Source: Fusarium oxysporum f. sp. lycopersici 4287 (taxonomy: Eukaryota; Ascomycota; Sordariomycetes; Hypocreales; Nectriaceae). Taken from it: 64,000 nt of DNA. The notes under the pieces were generated by a model. It searched no databases. It saw nothing but the letters and a program-made list of their open reading frames with translations, and was not told the origin of the DNA. Position numbers and translations under genes: made by a program. Each line of letters starts with the position of its first letter. Position 1 is the first letter of the stretch. Positions 21,010-31,121 of the stretch are shown here, piece after piece. The stretch is from contig NC_030987.1 in the NCBI RefSeq assembly GCF_000149955.1, forward strand, positions 776,003-840,002, written 5' to 3'.

Positions 21010-22630
21010 ATGTCTACCACCACCATGCGACCGAGAGTTTTTGCATATGCCAAATTTAATATCGATGCTCTTATCTCTCTGGCTACAATCTTCGAGGCCA
21101 ACCATGCACTGTTGATACATCAACGAGGCCTAAAGCGGGTAGTACGCACTGGGTTATCTTCATCACTTTCGAGGATGGCATCGAATGGGTTTTCAGGTCG
21201 CCCCGTGGCGGATCAAGCGCTATCATCACTGAAGAATCCGCATCTAAGCTACTCATTTGCGAAGCCGCGACTCTCAAGTATCTGAGGACTCTGGGTTCGA
21301 TACCGGTACCAGAAGTCTTTTCGTTCAGGTGAGTTTGACTACTCCAGAATAAATGCACCGATTGGAGACAAGAGGTACTGACATACCAAACAGTGGAAAC
21401 GCTGACAGGGAAATCGGCGTGCCATACATTCTCATGAGTAAGGCTAGTGGCCGTCCATTGTCTGAGTATGACTGGATTGAGCTGTCACGAATTGAAGGGT
21501 ATCCGACTAGACGCTCACTTCTCCGTCTCACGGACCAAGATCGGGAGAAGGTAATGAAGCGGTTGGGAGCGATTATGTCACGCCTCTCGGATTGTCATTT
21601 CGACAAGATCGGATCACTGTTGGAAGACAGTCATGGCAACACTTTCGTTGGTGAATGCCTCAGCCCCTCTCTCCTTTGGCAACACAGAGATGAGCTAGAA
21701 GGCATAGATCGAGGCCCTTTTGACCAGGAGAGCCAGTATCTTCAGTCCCTGGTTTCAGCATTCAAGGCTCATGCAGAGGAACTTCCACTTAGTCCCCACA
21801 GTTTCTTCGCTCCAATCCCTGATCCTTTCGAATATCCGAATTGGACTAGCTATCGCCAGGCAGTGGAAAGATGACGAGCTTTCTGTTCTATTGGCGACAA
21901 AGTTGAAGGCAACAAGAACCGACTTTCCTTCTGTATCGCGGCCCAGTTCCTAAACAAAATGGTTCCCAGCCTGACCTCAACAGATGAAAATTATGTGCTC
22001 TGCCATCCTGATCTTCACCTAGGCAATATCTTTGTTGATGAGGACTTTAACATCACATCTATCATCGACTGCAGTTCTGCATCATCGAGTCCTCTGGCAG
22101 AGCTACTTACTACCCTGGGACTAAATGGCTCACTTTCACCCCCTCAAAAGTCGCTCATTACTGCTTTCAGATCGGGCTTTTGCAGTGGTACTCAAAACTC
22201 GGAACCTGAACAATGGGAAAGGGCTGACAAAATGTGGTACTTTCTCAGGTTGGTTCGAATGCTTTCTACACAAGACTACACTCACTTCAAGTCATTATAT
22301 GAGCTTGTGTACAGGAAGGAATCGGATGATATCCCTCAACTATTCTACGAGAGGAGCATACAAGAGTCTGGCAAAGCCATCTTTGCTAAGTTGTGCCAAG
22401 AGAGTCCTGATGAGGAAGAGGAAGAGGAGCATGATAGGGGTTGCAATAACCAGCTGAGCAAATCAGCTGATTTCGCCATGGCGAGAAAGCTCACCCTGAT
22501 GTCCGAAATGAACCACAACTTTGTTGCGGATAGGAGATTATGGCTCTGGATCCTGTCAAAGCCATGGCTTTCCAGAGAGCGTGATGCTCAATCCTCTATT
22601 ATCAGATCAGCTGAACTGAGTTATATCTAG
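21010..22630 (+). pseudogene. APH-like phosphotransferase, disabled by a frameshift and a nonsense codon
   Basis: A remnant of an aminoglycoside-phosphotransferase-family small-molecule kinase, a large fungal family of mostly unknown substrates. The first exon starts MSTTTMRPRVFAYAKFNIDA, then the reading continues only in another frame (LRGQPCTVDTSTRPKAGS, then THWVIFITFEDGIEWVFRSP). This implies a one-base loss near 21083-21092. A 65 bp intron (21329-21393, GTGAGT and ACAG) joins PEVFSFR to SGNADREIGVPYILMSK. The second exon is interrupted by an in-frame TGA at 21872-21874, most simply a former tryptophan, and then continues to 22630. The catalytic region lies after the stop: YVLCHPDLHLGNIFVD, the HxDxxxxN loop, then ITSIIDCSSASSSPLAEL. 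No GT-AG intron removes the TGA while keeping phase. Two independent lesions make a functional full-length product unlikely. Confidence 0.75.
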
Positions 22631-24512
22631 ACAGAAGTGATATGATTTACGAAGAAAGGTCTTCATGACTTACAACTTGATATGTGAGTAGATGGCACTG
22701 GCATGAGAAAAGACCAAACCGTAGCCTATCAAGATATTCATGTCAATATAGTTATGAGCGGATTGACAAGCTGTAAGAACAAGGAGCCATGCAACGCAGA
22801 TGGCTAGAAAGCATGGTATTTCCTACACTGTATACGATAATCTCATGATAACTGATAGGCTTTAAGGACTTAATATAATTCTTCTGATCTCTCTGGTAGC
22901 CAAGAAGATGTTTTCAGAGCAAGGTTACCGTTAGTTTGAGGCATGTGAACAGCTAAAACATAAAACGATGAGTTCAATATAATTGGATGCAAGTCAACAG
23001 TAGTGACAATAGAAGATAGAGATATCGTCGGAACTTCTCAAAACATCAACATTTCTCAAGAAAAAACAAGCCCCAAAAGAAAGGCTCAAGTGAGTAGATC
23101 ATAATAAGATGTACAACTCTGTTTAGCATATAACCCCTTGGACACTTCCAAATGATGTCGTCGACCCCAAGGGCCCAGACAACAATTAGCAACATTAACC
23201 CGCGCCTACTGAATCAAGAACGTGGTAACCTGGAATCAAGAGTTGCAAGATAGTTGCACAATGGGATGACCAAAAGGCTACCGGCTTTACTTATGAGATG
23301 AGTGAATTGCTTTAAATATGTAAATCGCATTCTTTAGACTTGACTTGCGAATAGCATCTATGAGATTAAACGCAAACATGTGCATTTGCCATGAATGAGA
23401 ACTGTTTATTCAATCAAGCTTATCACAACTTACCATTACATGGAAAATCATACTGTAATTACCATTTACATGGATTGAACTCCGATCCTGGGTAGGGCAG
23501 GGCCATCTCTGGCAAGGAGCGCCTAGCTGAGCATAAGGCATAGATTGGTTTACTCGCTCATGCAATGCCAGAATGAGATTTGCATGTGCCGATCGAGGTC
23601 GGTGAGAGCAAGGCAGAGCGGTCTCACCAGTGGCAGGGTCGCGTCTTTGGGGTGGCACTTTGTTTCCAGAAACTAGATTGTGTAGATTCGCTGGCGTTCA
23701 TAGAATGGTTGGATGAAAGAAAGCTTGCCAACGAGTTCAATCACTGTCAGAGGGATGCTTGACGCACCATTGACTTTGTTATTCGAAGTCAGGCTCTGTC
23801 TCGAACAATCGAATATGAGTTCGTGTACGATGAGAGAACCACGTGCTCTTCCCAGGAATGGCGGTTGTTGACTCAATTCAACCACGAAATAGTTTTCTTT
23901 GCGCTGCCGCAAAAAGATACAATGGCGTTTGTTGGACTGCGGTGAGATGCGAGTACGACATGGAGCCTGCTCAGAATCAAGTGGCTTATCTGCTAAAGCA
24001 AGAGGCCTCAAGCAATATCGCTCGTATAATGCCAATATTGACTTTGTACAACAGACGATGTGACGAGACCGAGTAAACAAACCCAGCATAAAGTCTCGCT
24101 AAAAAAAGAGACTTGGCTTGGTGCCTGAATGCGCCAGAATTGACCCTGTGATATGCATCACCCCGTCAGCGCGAATGCCCTCAGCTACCTTATGCATTCC
24201 AACGAGGCGCATGACACCGCAAACAATAGTCTCATGGCATTGTTTATCAATTGCATATAATTCTGTCGCAAACATTTAAGATTCATCTGTTTTGATGAGG
24301 TATCGGAAGATCCCCCTGGAGGTGGTATTTGGCCTAACCCATTACAGCCTCATTTAATTTCAACTGAAACATCCATGTCCAGGACCCGCACGCCATCAAC
24401 TCCTTACAATATGTCTTCCCTCGCCCTGTGGCTTTGACCAATCGTTCATCTCTCCCCACTCACTCTCTTTTTTTGCACTCTCAATGAGAGAGAGCGTTGC
24501 GTTCTCTACAGG
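22631..24512. other. Gene-poor region with possible coding remnants
   Basis: About 1.9 kb without a supported gene. On the plus strand at about 23668-23948 one frame reads like protein on both sides of a TGA (SLAFIEWLDERKLANEFNHC, then SRTIEYEFVYDE and QEWRLLTQFNHEIVFFAL) before another TGA. A minus-strand frame of 138 codons overlaps it. I cannot assign a family. Confidence 0.3.
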
Positions 24513-25103
24513 ATGGCAGCCCATTCGCCTCAGCTCAACCGCCGCGGGTCGGTAGACCAGCTCTTCGAGCTGGTGGAAGGTCTCGACGAGACCCAGATTC
24601 ACACTCTCCTTGAAGACTTCAACAATACCGTCTCGAGCAACATTCCCGTCTCCCACGGCATCGACTTTTTCGAACATCCTACGACGGGCGTGACCAAGAC
24701 GAAGACTACACCTGCGCGATCATCGTCGATTCGAAAGTCGTTTAAGCAACTTCCTAGGTTGTTCACGCGCACGCCGAGCAAACGAGCTGTCTCTGCACCG
24801 ATTGCGCGTCCGAAAACAGCGGCGCCGACGACGAAGCATTACAGACGGATTAGTCGACCTGTACTACCGACACTTTCGAGTGGACCAGACCTAGATGCTC
24901 TGCTCTCAGCGTATCTTGCGCCAGCTCCACCGCCGTCGTCTTCGCACAAGACCATTTCTCCATCGCGATCGATATCGAGTAATTCTACACTGAGCCTCGA
25001 GGCGGAAGATTCGGGCATTGATTCACTGGCACCGCTTGTATTCGGTCGACCGCAGCGAGAAGCCAGCCCAATGGGCGATATCATGGAAGTGCTCTCGTTC
25101 TAA
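24513..25103 (+). CDS. Conserved-looking Ser/Thr/Pro-rich protein of unknown function
   Basis: A 196 aa single-exon gene that I do not recognise. The N-terminal ~55 residues are acidic and likely helical (SVDQLFELVEGLDETQIHTL, then LEDFNNTVSSNIPVSHGIDF). A basic Ser/Thr/Lys-rich disordered middle follows (RSSSIRKSFKQLPRLFTRTP). The C-terminal part has EDSGIDSLAPLVFGRP and ends MGDIMEVLSF. Composition and GC content resemble the intact coding genes nearby rather than random frames. No signal peptide or membrane segment. The only likely start is the ATG at 24513. The function is unknown. Confidence 0.6.
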   Translation: MAAHSPQLNRRGSVDQLFELVEGLDETQIHTLLEDFNNTVSSNIPVSHGIDFFEHPTTGVTKTKTTPARSSSIRKSFKQLPRLFTRTPSKRAVSAPIARPKTAAPTTKHYRRISRPVLPTLSSGPDLDALLSAYLAPAPPPSSSHKTISPSRSISSNSTLSLEAEDSGIDSLAPLVFGRPQREASPMGDIMEVLSF

Positions 25104-25903
25104 GCACCGAATATGGACGAATAATACCTGCCAGCACGGCACTTGGACGTCCACCACGACAGTAGTGATGCAACCACTACAACAACACTATTTGCTAGCT
25201 CTGCTTTGACATTGGCTCGGCGTTTTTCTATTCTGTACGATCATTGGAGGCGTTTTTAAAGCTGTTTGCTAGTCAGGTACTAGACTGTCTGTCACCCAAG
25301 GGGAGGTCCACTTTCTACCATATCATCCTGTTTGTACTCGATGGATTCACGAATTCATTATAACTGCCCAACTACGTACCAATCTACTATACCCTTTCTT
25401 TGTTATGCAGTTGTTCCTTGACTCGAGGCCTTAAAGACTGTTTGCTGTAGCAAATTTGCCCGCATTGACTGTGCACATCGTCATCTCGTAAGGCGTTAGT
25501 GTAGTGGGCCTCCTAGACGACATGTCTTGGCAGAACTTGTAAGCTTGCTGCTTGTTGGGGATCGTACTGCTGCATCGTTATTTTTGTGCTGGTGCCCTGC
25601 TCAAAAGACTTGAGACCGTGGATCAGGGGCCAAGGACAACTTTAGTAAAGCGTTTGCCTAAGTTTATCCTAAGCTACCATAAGTGATCCTGCAGTCACCC
25701 TAAATTTACCCAAGTATTATTATCATTAGGATCTTGCTCTCCCCTCACCCAACTAAGACTGTGATCATACCACGTGACCCCACACTGGGGAGACTATCGT
25801 GGGCTTGGGACTGAGGAAAACCACACAAAGATTCAGTGATAGAGCAAATTCATTCAACAACATCGTCAATTTGTCAACTTACCAACTTTCAAAGATTCCG
25901 AAG
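25104..25903. other. Intergenic region before the F-box-like paralogues
   Basis: 800 bp with no supported gene; 3' flank of the preceding gene and promoter of the next one. Confidence 0.45.
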
Positions 25904-27505
25904 ATGGGGCGCGGAGATGTTCCCTGCCACATCATCGGCAAGGTCTTCGATGAGAACCAACAGATCATGGATCTTATCGACGAGCTCGCAGCAGAGAAAG
26001 AGCAAAACAAGGCCCAGCTGCAACGCATTCTTGACAAGATCTACAGGAATATCGCCAGATACGGTGATGCCTCAGAGGGCAAGCAAAGTGTTGAAGCTTA
26101 TGTCTACGACGGATGGCGAGGCCTCCTGAACACCATTAAAGCTCTCCTGAGACTGCTTGGTACCGACTTTGTAGGCGCCAGGATGTGTTTGTTTCTCGGT
26201 GCAGAACTCATCCGTCATCCCGGTGTCCCCAAATAGTATGAAGACGATACAGCAGATGAGGAGCTTGCCGATTTATATGAGCTTTGCACAGAGGCTGATG
26301 ATGTCCTCCTCGGCGCCCTGCGCAAGATCTGGATCTGTAGCGGACAGACTGAATCATTTGACTGGGTATTCACAGAGCACCGAATTGACAGACCGATCAG
26401 ACAGTTGGAGGCTGAAATTGCCGTGTTTCTCTCACTCGAAGGGTATAAGCGCCGCTTTAGCAAAAGACAAAAGGCAGAACGGTATTACTATTCAGAACCA
26501 GACGACAAGGAGAACTACAAACTATACACAGGGCCGAAACTGCGATGGCACTCAGAAGGAACGGGCTTGGATCCGGACTGGAACTGGAAGCTCGAAGGAA
26601 ACGCCAAGCCGATCACGGGTGGCATTCCCTACACAATTGACCTTCTGGATGACAGAGGGGACACAATAGACGATTGGGTTTACGTCTTCCGCCGCTCTTG
26701 GCAGTTTTGCCTGGACGCGCAGCAGATCGTGGAAGGAAATCTTGGTAACCAACGACAAGAACTCCTAAACACGATTTTACTTCGTCACCGCATCCCGCGA
26801 GAGATTCACAAGGAGATTCTATCTTATCTCACGGACCGCGAACCATTCCCTTACCTCAAGAAACTCGACATTGGTGCAGCCTACACCCCTTTCCCTACAG
26901 TCGGCGAGAGGTGTCTTGAATGTGAGCATCTGGATGAGACCTCGGCCATCAAGCGCACATGCCCTCAAGCAGGGTTGTACATCTGGAACCTTGCGTTGCG
27001 ACGTTTCCATAGCTTCCACAAGAACGGCTTTAACCAGTGGTCCCTATGCAGTCACGGTAGTGACTGCAAAGGTCACCACGATTGCAACGACCACAGTTGG
27101 GCTGTTCGTAGAGATCCGGAGTTCACTCAATTCATCGAGAAAGAAGCTTCTCGAGACAATGATGAGTTCCTGTCTCTCGATCAACTTGGTCTTGGCCCCG
27201 TTCAGCGTATCCGTCTCGATGTAGCGAAAGATCGTGCCCGACACGAGCGACTTAAAGATGGAAATTTGATCTACTCTGAACCCTTCCGAGACTGGCACAT
27301 GGTGGGTGGTTTAGGTGGCTTGGTAGACAGCATGCTCCACGGAAGAGTTCTGTGGAAGGCATGGAATGAAGGCCCTCAAGAAGCTGGAACGCACAGTGAA
27401 CCCGCCAAATGGGCTGTTGGCCGGAATTTTCTCGCTCAGAGAGTTGCAGAGATGGTGATCAAAGACCTTCACTCGTGGCCGGGGCGATGTGAGTGGTGCG
27501 AGTGA
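25904..27505 (+). pseudogene. F-box-like/zinc-ligand-rich paralogue 1, interrupted by an in-frame TAG
   Basis: The reading frame runs 533 codons from ATG 25904 to 27505 with one internal TAG at 26234-26236. The product on both sides of the stop aligns with the intact paralogue at 28817: GARMCLFLG against AARMYLCIG before it, YELCTEADDVLLGALRKIW against YEFIVDLDDALLEPLKKVW after it, then FDWVFT. The C-terminal half has an F-box-like motif (RIPREIHKEILSYLTDREPF) and conserved Cys/His positions (GERCLECEHLD, KRTCPQAGLYIWNLALRRFH, CKGHHDCNDHSW) that could bind zinc. One escape is possible: an intron 26223-26291 with a poor GTGTCC donor and a good TTTGCACAG acceptor would keep phase. It would, however, delete residues that the paralogue retains. 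An alternative start at 26405 would give a 366 aa fragment. Confidence 0.6.
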
Positions 27506-28816
27506 TCCGGCAAAGAAGTCTTTGCCAGGGGAGTAATTCGCCCCCTTTCTTTTTCGGACGGACAGTCGCTCCACAGGATAGAGAGTTTTGCAATTGGAGG
27601 CCAGGTAGTATTTCTGCCACAACTTCTCGTCAGCCTGGAGAGGATTGGAAATTCTGTAAGTCTGGATCGACAGGAACCGGTTGTCTAGACAAGGTTGACT
27701 AACAGTTCATGCCGTCATTCTAAGTGCCATCTGGCTATCAAAAAAACCCACTACGGCTTAGAAGAAGCAAGTTTGACCTAGAAAACGCATCGGGCCATCA
27801 GAGTTGCCAACCTCTGTCGGACCGGTGGTTGAAGAGTACAGACTACCACTTGCAAAGGACGGAGGGTTGGGGATAGATTGGGATAAAATGTAATAGTTTG
27901 TAGGATAGAGTACTATTTTAGCGTTCTAATTCGCCATACTCTTGTTTTGTTACTTGTTAGGGGGACCTAAAGGTTGGAGTACTGCAAGATAATAGAGAAA
28001 TAACCATTTGCGTAGTCTCAAATCTGCACGACCAACGATAGGGGGTTGATAGTCAAGCGTGATACAGCCTAATTATAAGACTTTCACCCCGTGCAAATTC
28101 GCGTCTACAGTTTGGCTTCTGTCTGTTCTCTTTGTCGTCTTTTCGCAGAACAGAAAATCAAAAGTCGAGTGTCTTAACAACTTAAGCCCGCTGTGGTGGT
28201 ATAAGCTCTCAGCCACAAGTCTCAACTGCAAATAACACATCTGGCTCACAACTGCAAAAGACATGCCACGTAACTCACTACTTATCAAGGAAGTCTTATT
28301 TTTCGGCGTGCAATTGTCACTTGAAACTAATGAGCCCTGTCTTCCAGCTTGTCAGCCAATACCAGCTCTCAGTAACACATAAGAAATTGCAACTTAGGTA
28401 GATCGCTGGGCCTGTTTGACTACCTCTTTGTTCCTGCATTGCCCTATGAACAAGTTTGCTTAATGGGAGCAAAGACTGACCAAACACTGGAACAAATGTC
28501 GAAATACTTCTTTGCTCGCTTTTAAAGTCTACGGGTTGACACGCTGCATGTTCGTGTGACCTACTTAAAGATGTTACGTGGAAAGATAGTGCCTGCACCC
28601 GACAAGCAGTGCTCCAGAATACCACTATGAATTAGAACATGTTTCTTGTGTTACCTCGTCACCAACCACTGGCCACGCTCAAATCTTAAGAGATGAAAAG
28701 ACTTAGGTAAGTGTACTATTGGATATCTTAGCACGCCTTGAGACCTATTTTTCCTTTTGCTTTCTGTGGGAAATTTCAACTCTTCAAAAACAACAGAGCA
28801 CCGTAACACCGCAAAG
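27506..28816. other. Intergenic region between the two F-box-like paralogues
   Basis: 1.3 kb without a supported gene. It contains copy 2 of the dispersed element (28179-28252), followed at 28263 by an ATG that opens only ~40 codons. Confidence 0.45.
28179..28252 (+). repeat. Dispersed ~75 bp element, copy 2
   Basis: It shares an identical 18-base core (TATAAGCTCTCAGCCACA, 28200-28217) with the copy at 36089-36156 read on the minus strand, and about 80 percent over 51 bases with the copy at 16174-16250. As in copy 1, an ATG follows within ~15 bp, but only a ~40-codon frame opens from it. Confidence 0.6.
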
Positions 28817-30424
28817 ATGGATGACGACTTATTCTCCTCCAAAGTCGGCCGCATTTTGCGTCTAAACTACCGCTTAACTAGGAAAATCATCAATCTAGCT
28901 CAGCAAACAGGAGACATCACCCAGGAAGTCAAGAAACTCCTCAAGATTCTTTATGACAGCATCACTGATTTGAAGGACCTTTCCAGCGAATACATCAACT
29001 CTGACATCCCAAATGGTCCGAAGTACGCTGATGAGATTGTCTTGCATGCTTGGCGTACTTTCTTTCACCCTATTGAGGCACTTCGTCAACTCCCTTCGTG
29101 CGGAGAATTCGTCGCAGCAAGAATGTACCTCTGCATTGGATGGGGGTTCTATGAGGCTCCCGCCGTGAAGTTGGATTTCAATTATAACACCCTGGCCAGA
29201 GAAACAGCGCCTCTGTACGAATTCATCGTTGATCTTGATGATGCTCTCCTGGAGCCCTTGAAGAAAGTCTGGGCGCTCAGTAGAAATCGCGAGCGTTTCG
29301 ACTGGGTTTTCACGGATTTTGACGCCACTTCTTTCCGTACGACGGTTGGAGCACTTTCACCGCAAGAACTAGAAGATCTTGGTGGTATCCGACGAAGGGA
29401 ATATTGGTACAACGATCCAACAGAATCTGACGAGTATATTCTTTACACAGGAAAGATGCCACGGTGGGACTGTGGCGAGCAAGACCACTGTGATTTCGAG
29501 TGGACGTGGGAGGGTTCTGACGGTCCCATCGATGGGCATCTAGAATACCACTTTCTGATCGATAATGATCCTAACCGGAGCATCTGGCACGGGATTTCGA
29601 GCTTTCGCAGATCGCATCAACTCTGTCGGGATGCCAGGCAAAAGTCTGAGGCGCATATCGGACGACAACAACACCAAGCATTCGACCAGGTCGCCCGTCG
29701 CCATCGTCTCCCTCCCGAATTGCGGAATCAAATCCTAGGTTACGTCGAGTATCGCGACCCATTTCCCTACCTGGAGAAGCTCGACCTCGCAGAGGCATAT
29801 GCCCCTTTCCCTAGAGTCGGTGGAAGCTGTACCCATTGCGATACCACCAAAGGAGAAACAACTGCCCAACGAACCTGTCCCCAGAAAGCCATGCACGTAT
29901 GGAACCTGGCCCTGCGCCGATTTCACACGTTCCATAAGATCAACTGCAAAGGACACCACGAGGACTACAACTGGAAAGTCGATAGAGATCCTGGTTTCAG
30001 CACATATCTAGAATCTCAAGCCGCACGGGGTAATGATGAATTTGTTTCCCTGGACCACGTTGGCTTCGGGCCCCTGAACCCCATCCGAATAGAGCCAGTA
30101 GAAGACTGGATACGACAGGATGCGCTATTCAGAGGCAACGGTGTCTACGATGAAGCACGCGAGGACATACTCATGATCGGAGGCCTCGGGGGATTGAAGG
30201 ATGCCATGATTCATGGACGAACCTTGACGGCTGGGTGGGAGGGAGATACCAAGCTATGGTATAACAATGAGGAAGAGGGCGTCGGGGATATGCCAACTAC
30301 ATGGCAATACGGACGGAATTTGTACTCTGAGAAGGTCGCCAAGGAGGTTATGAGAGGATTGCACTCGGAAGCCGATTGTGACTGGTGTATCAATGTGCCG
30401 GATGAATTTGAGTTGATCATGTAG
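28817..30424 (+). CDS. F-box-like/zinc-ligand-rich paralogue 2 (intact)
   Basis: A 535 aa single-exon protein related to the interrupted gene 1.3 kb upstream. The N-terminal ~170 residues are helical (LRLNYRLTRKIINLAQQTGD, then RMYLCIGWGFYEAP). The middle has an F-box-like stretch (RLPPELRNQILGYVEYRDPF). A Cys/His-rich region follows: GGSCTHCDTTKGE, QRTCPQKAMHVWNLALRRFH, INCKGHHEDYNW. The C terminus is conserved between the pair (GGLGGLKDAMIHGR; WQYGRNLYSEKVAKEVMRGL; DCDWC). I recognise the general fungal F-box-like style but no characterised member. The start is the ATG at 28817 (MDDDLFSSKVGRILRL); the frame opens 20 codons earlier, but that part looks like leader. The two genes lie in the same orientation, consistent with an old tandem duplication. 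Confidence 0.7.
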   Translation: MDDDLFSSKVGRILRLNYRLTRKIINLAQQTGDITQEVKKLLKILYDSITDLKDLSSEYINSDIPNGPKYADEIVLHAWRTFFHPIEALRQLPSCGEFVAARMYLCIGWGFYEAPAVKLDFNYNTLARETAPLYEFIVDLDDALLEPLKKVWALSRNRERFDWVFTDFDATSFRTTVGALSPQELEDLGGIRRREYWYNDPTESDEYILYTGKMPRWDCGEQDHCDFEWTWEGSDGPIDGHLEYHFLIDNDPNRSIWHGISSFRRSHQLCRDARQKSEAHIGRQQHQAFDQVARRHRLPPELRNQILGYVEYRDPFPYLEKLDLAEAYAPFPRVGGSCTHCDTTKGETTAQRTCPQKAMHVWNLALRRFHTFHKINCKGHHEDYNWKVDRDPGFSTYLESQAARGNDEFVSLDHVGFGPLNPIRIEPVEDWIRQDALFRGNGVYDEAREDILMIGGLGGLKDAMIHGRTLTAGWEGDTKLWYNNEEEGVGDMPTTWQYGRNLYSEKVAKEVMRGLHSEADCDWCINVPDEFELIM

Positions 30425-31121
30425 GGCAATTCTGTACTTAGAGCCTCAGGTTTTCTTGCTCTATAAGGAGGAGATAGATGATAGAGAGGAGGTTTGGCAA
30501 TCAAGAGGTTCAATCACAGTATGCACGAGTTATAGTGCCATGCGCCATGTCAGTATACACTAGAATCCTAACAGCCTATCATGATCAGTACTAATGAAAG
30601 AGCACAATAGTCCCCACTCAACGCAAAACCCGGTGTGAGAAAGCCGGAGGTAACGGAATTATAATTCAGCGAACTCCAAGAACGAGCCGCCAAGAACAGA
30701 CAAGCATGTAGCGGTAGTTGAGTTGATCATGCATTAGATCACACGAGCATCTCCTTTGGGCATGGCAGACACTTGAAATATGCCAAGAATTTGACCTTAT
30801 AACTTTATTCGCTGTTTAGGCGAGTTGTGAATGTGTGGCTTGGTTAGATCAGATAAGATAATCTCAATCAGGATAAAATCTCGCGAGATGGCCTCACTTT
30901 AGCGCTTGCCAAGACATTTTTGACGAGCCGACCTCGGTAGAAGAGGGGAGAAAACTCTGCACCTTTAATAAGTGACTGATAGAAAAGACCATTCGCCAAT
31001 AGCCTATCTATAACTTTGAATCCAATGAGGAGTAGTATATATTTTGCCCACATCTCCTCAGTACTCTGTAAAGATTGAACTGCCCCTTTTGGCTTACAGA
31101 CCTGTCATTGAATCGTTGACC
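30425..31121. other. Promoter region of the MFS carrier
   Basis: About 700 bp with no supported gene. The carrier frame is open from 31044, but the first 26 codons read like leader. Confidence 0.45.

Noticed and set aside
21285..21305. GGGTTCGATACC, T-loop-like sequence of a tRNA
   Set aside because: It lies inside the coding sequence of the APH-like gene and no acceptor or anticodon stem pairs around it.
26223..26291. Possible intron that would remove the TAG in F-box-like paralogue 1
   Set aside because: The donor GTGTCC is poor and splicing would delete residues conserved with the intact paralogue; kept only as an alternative.
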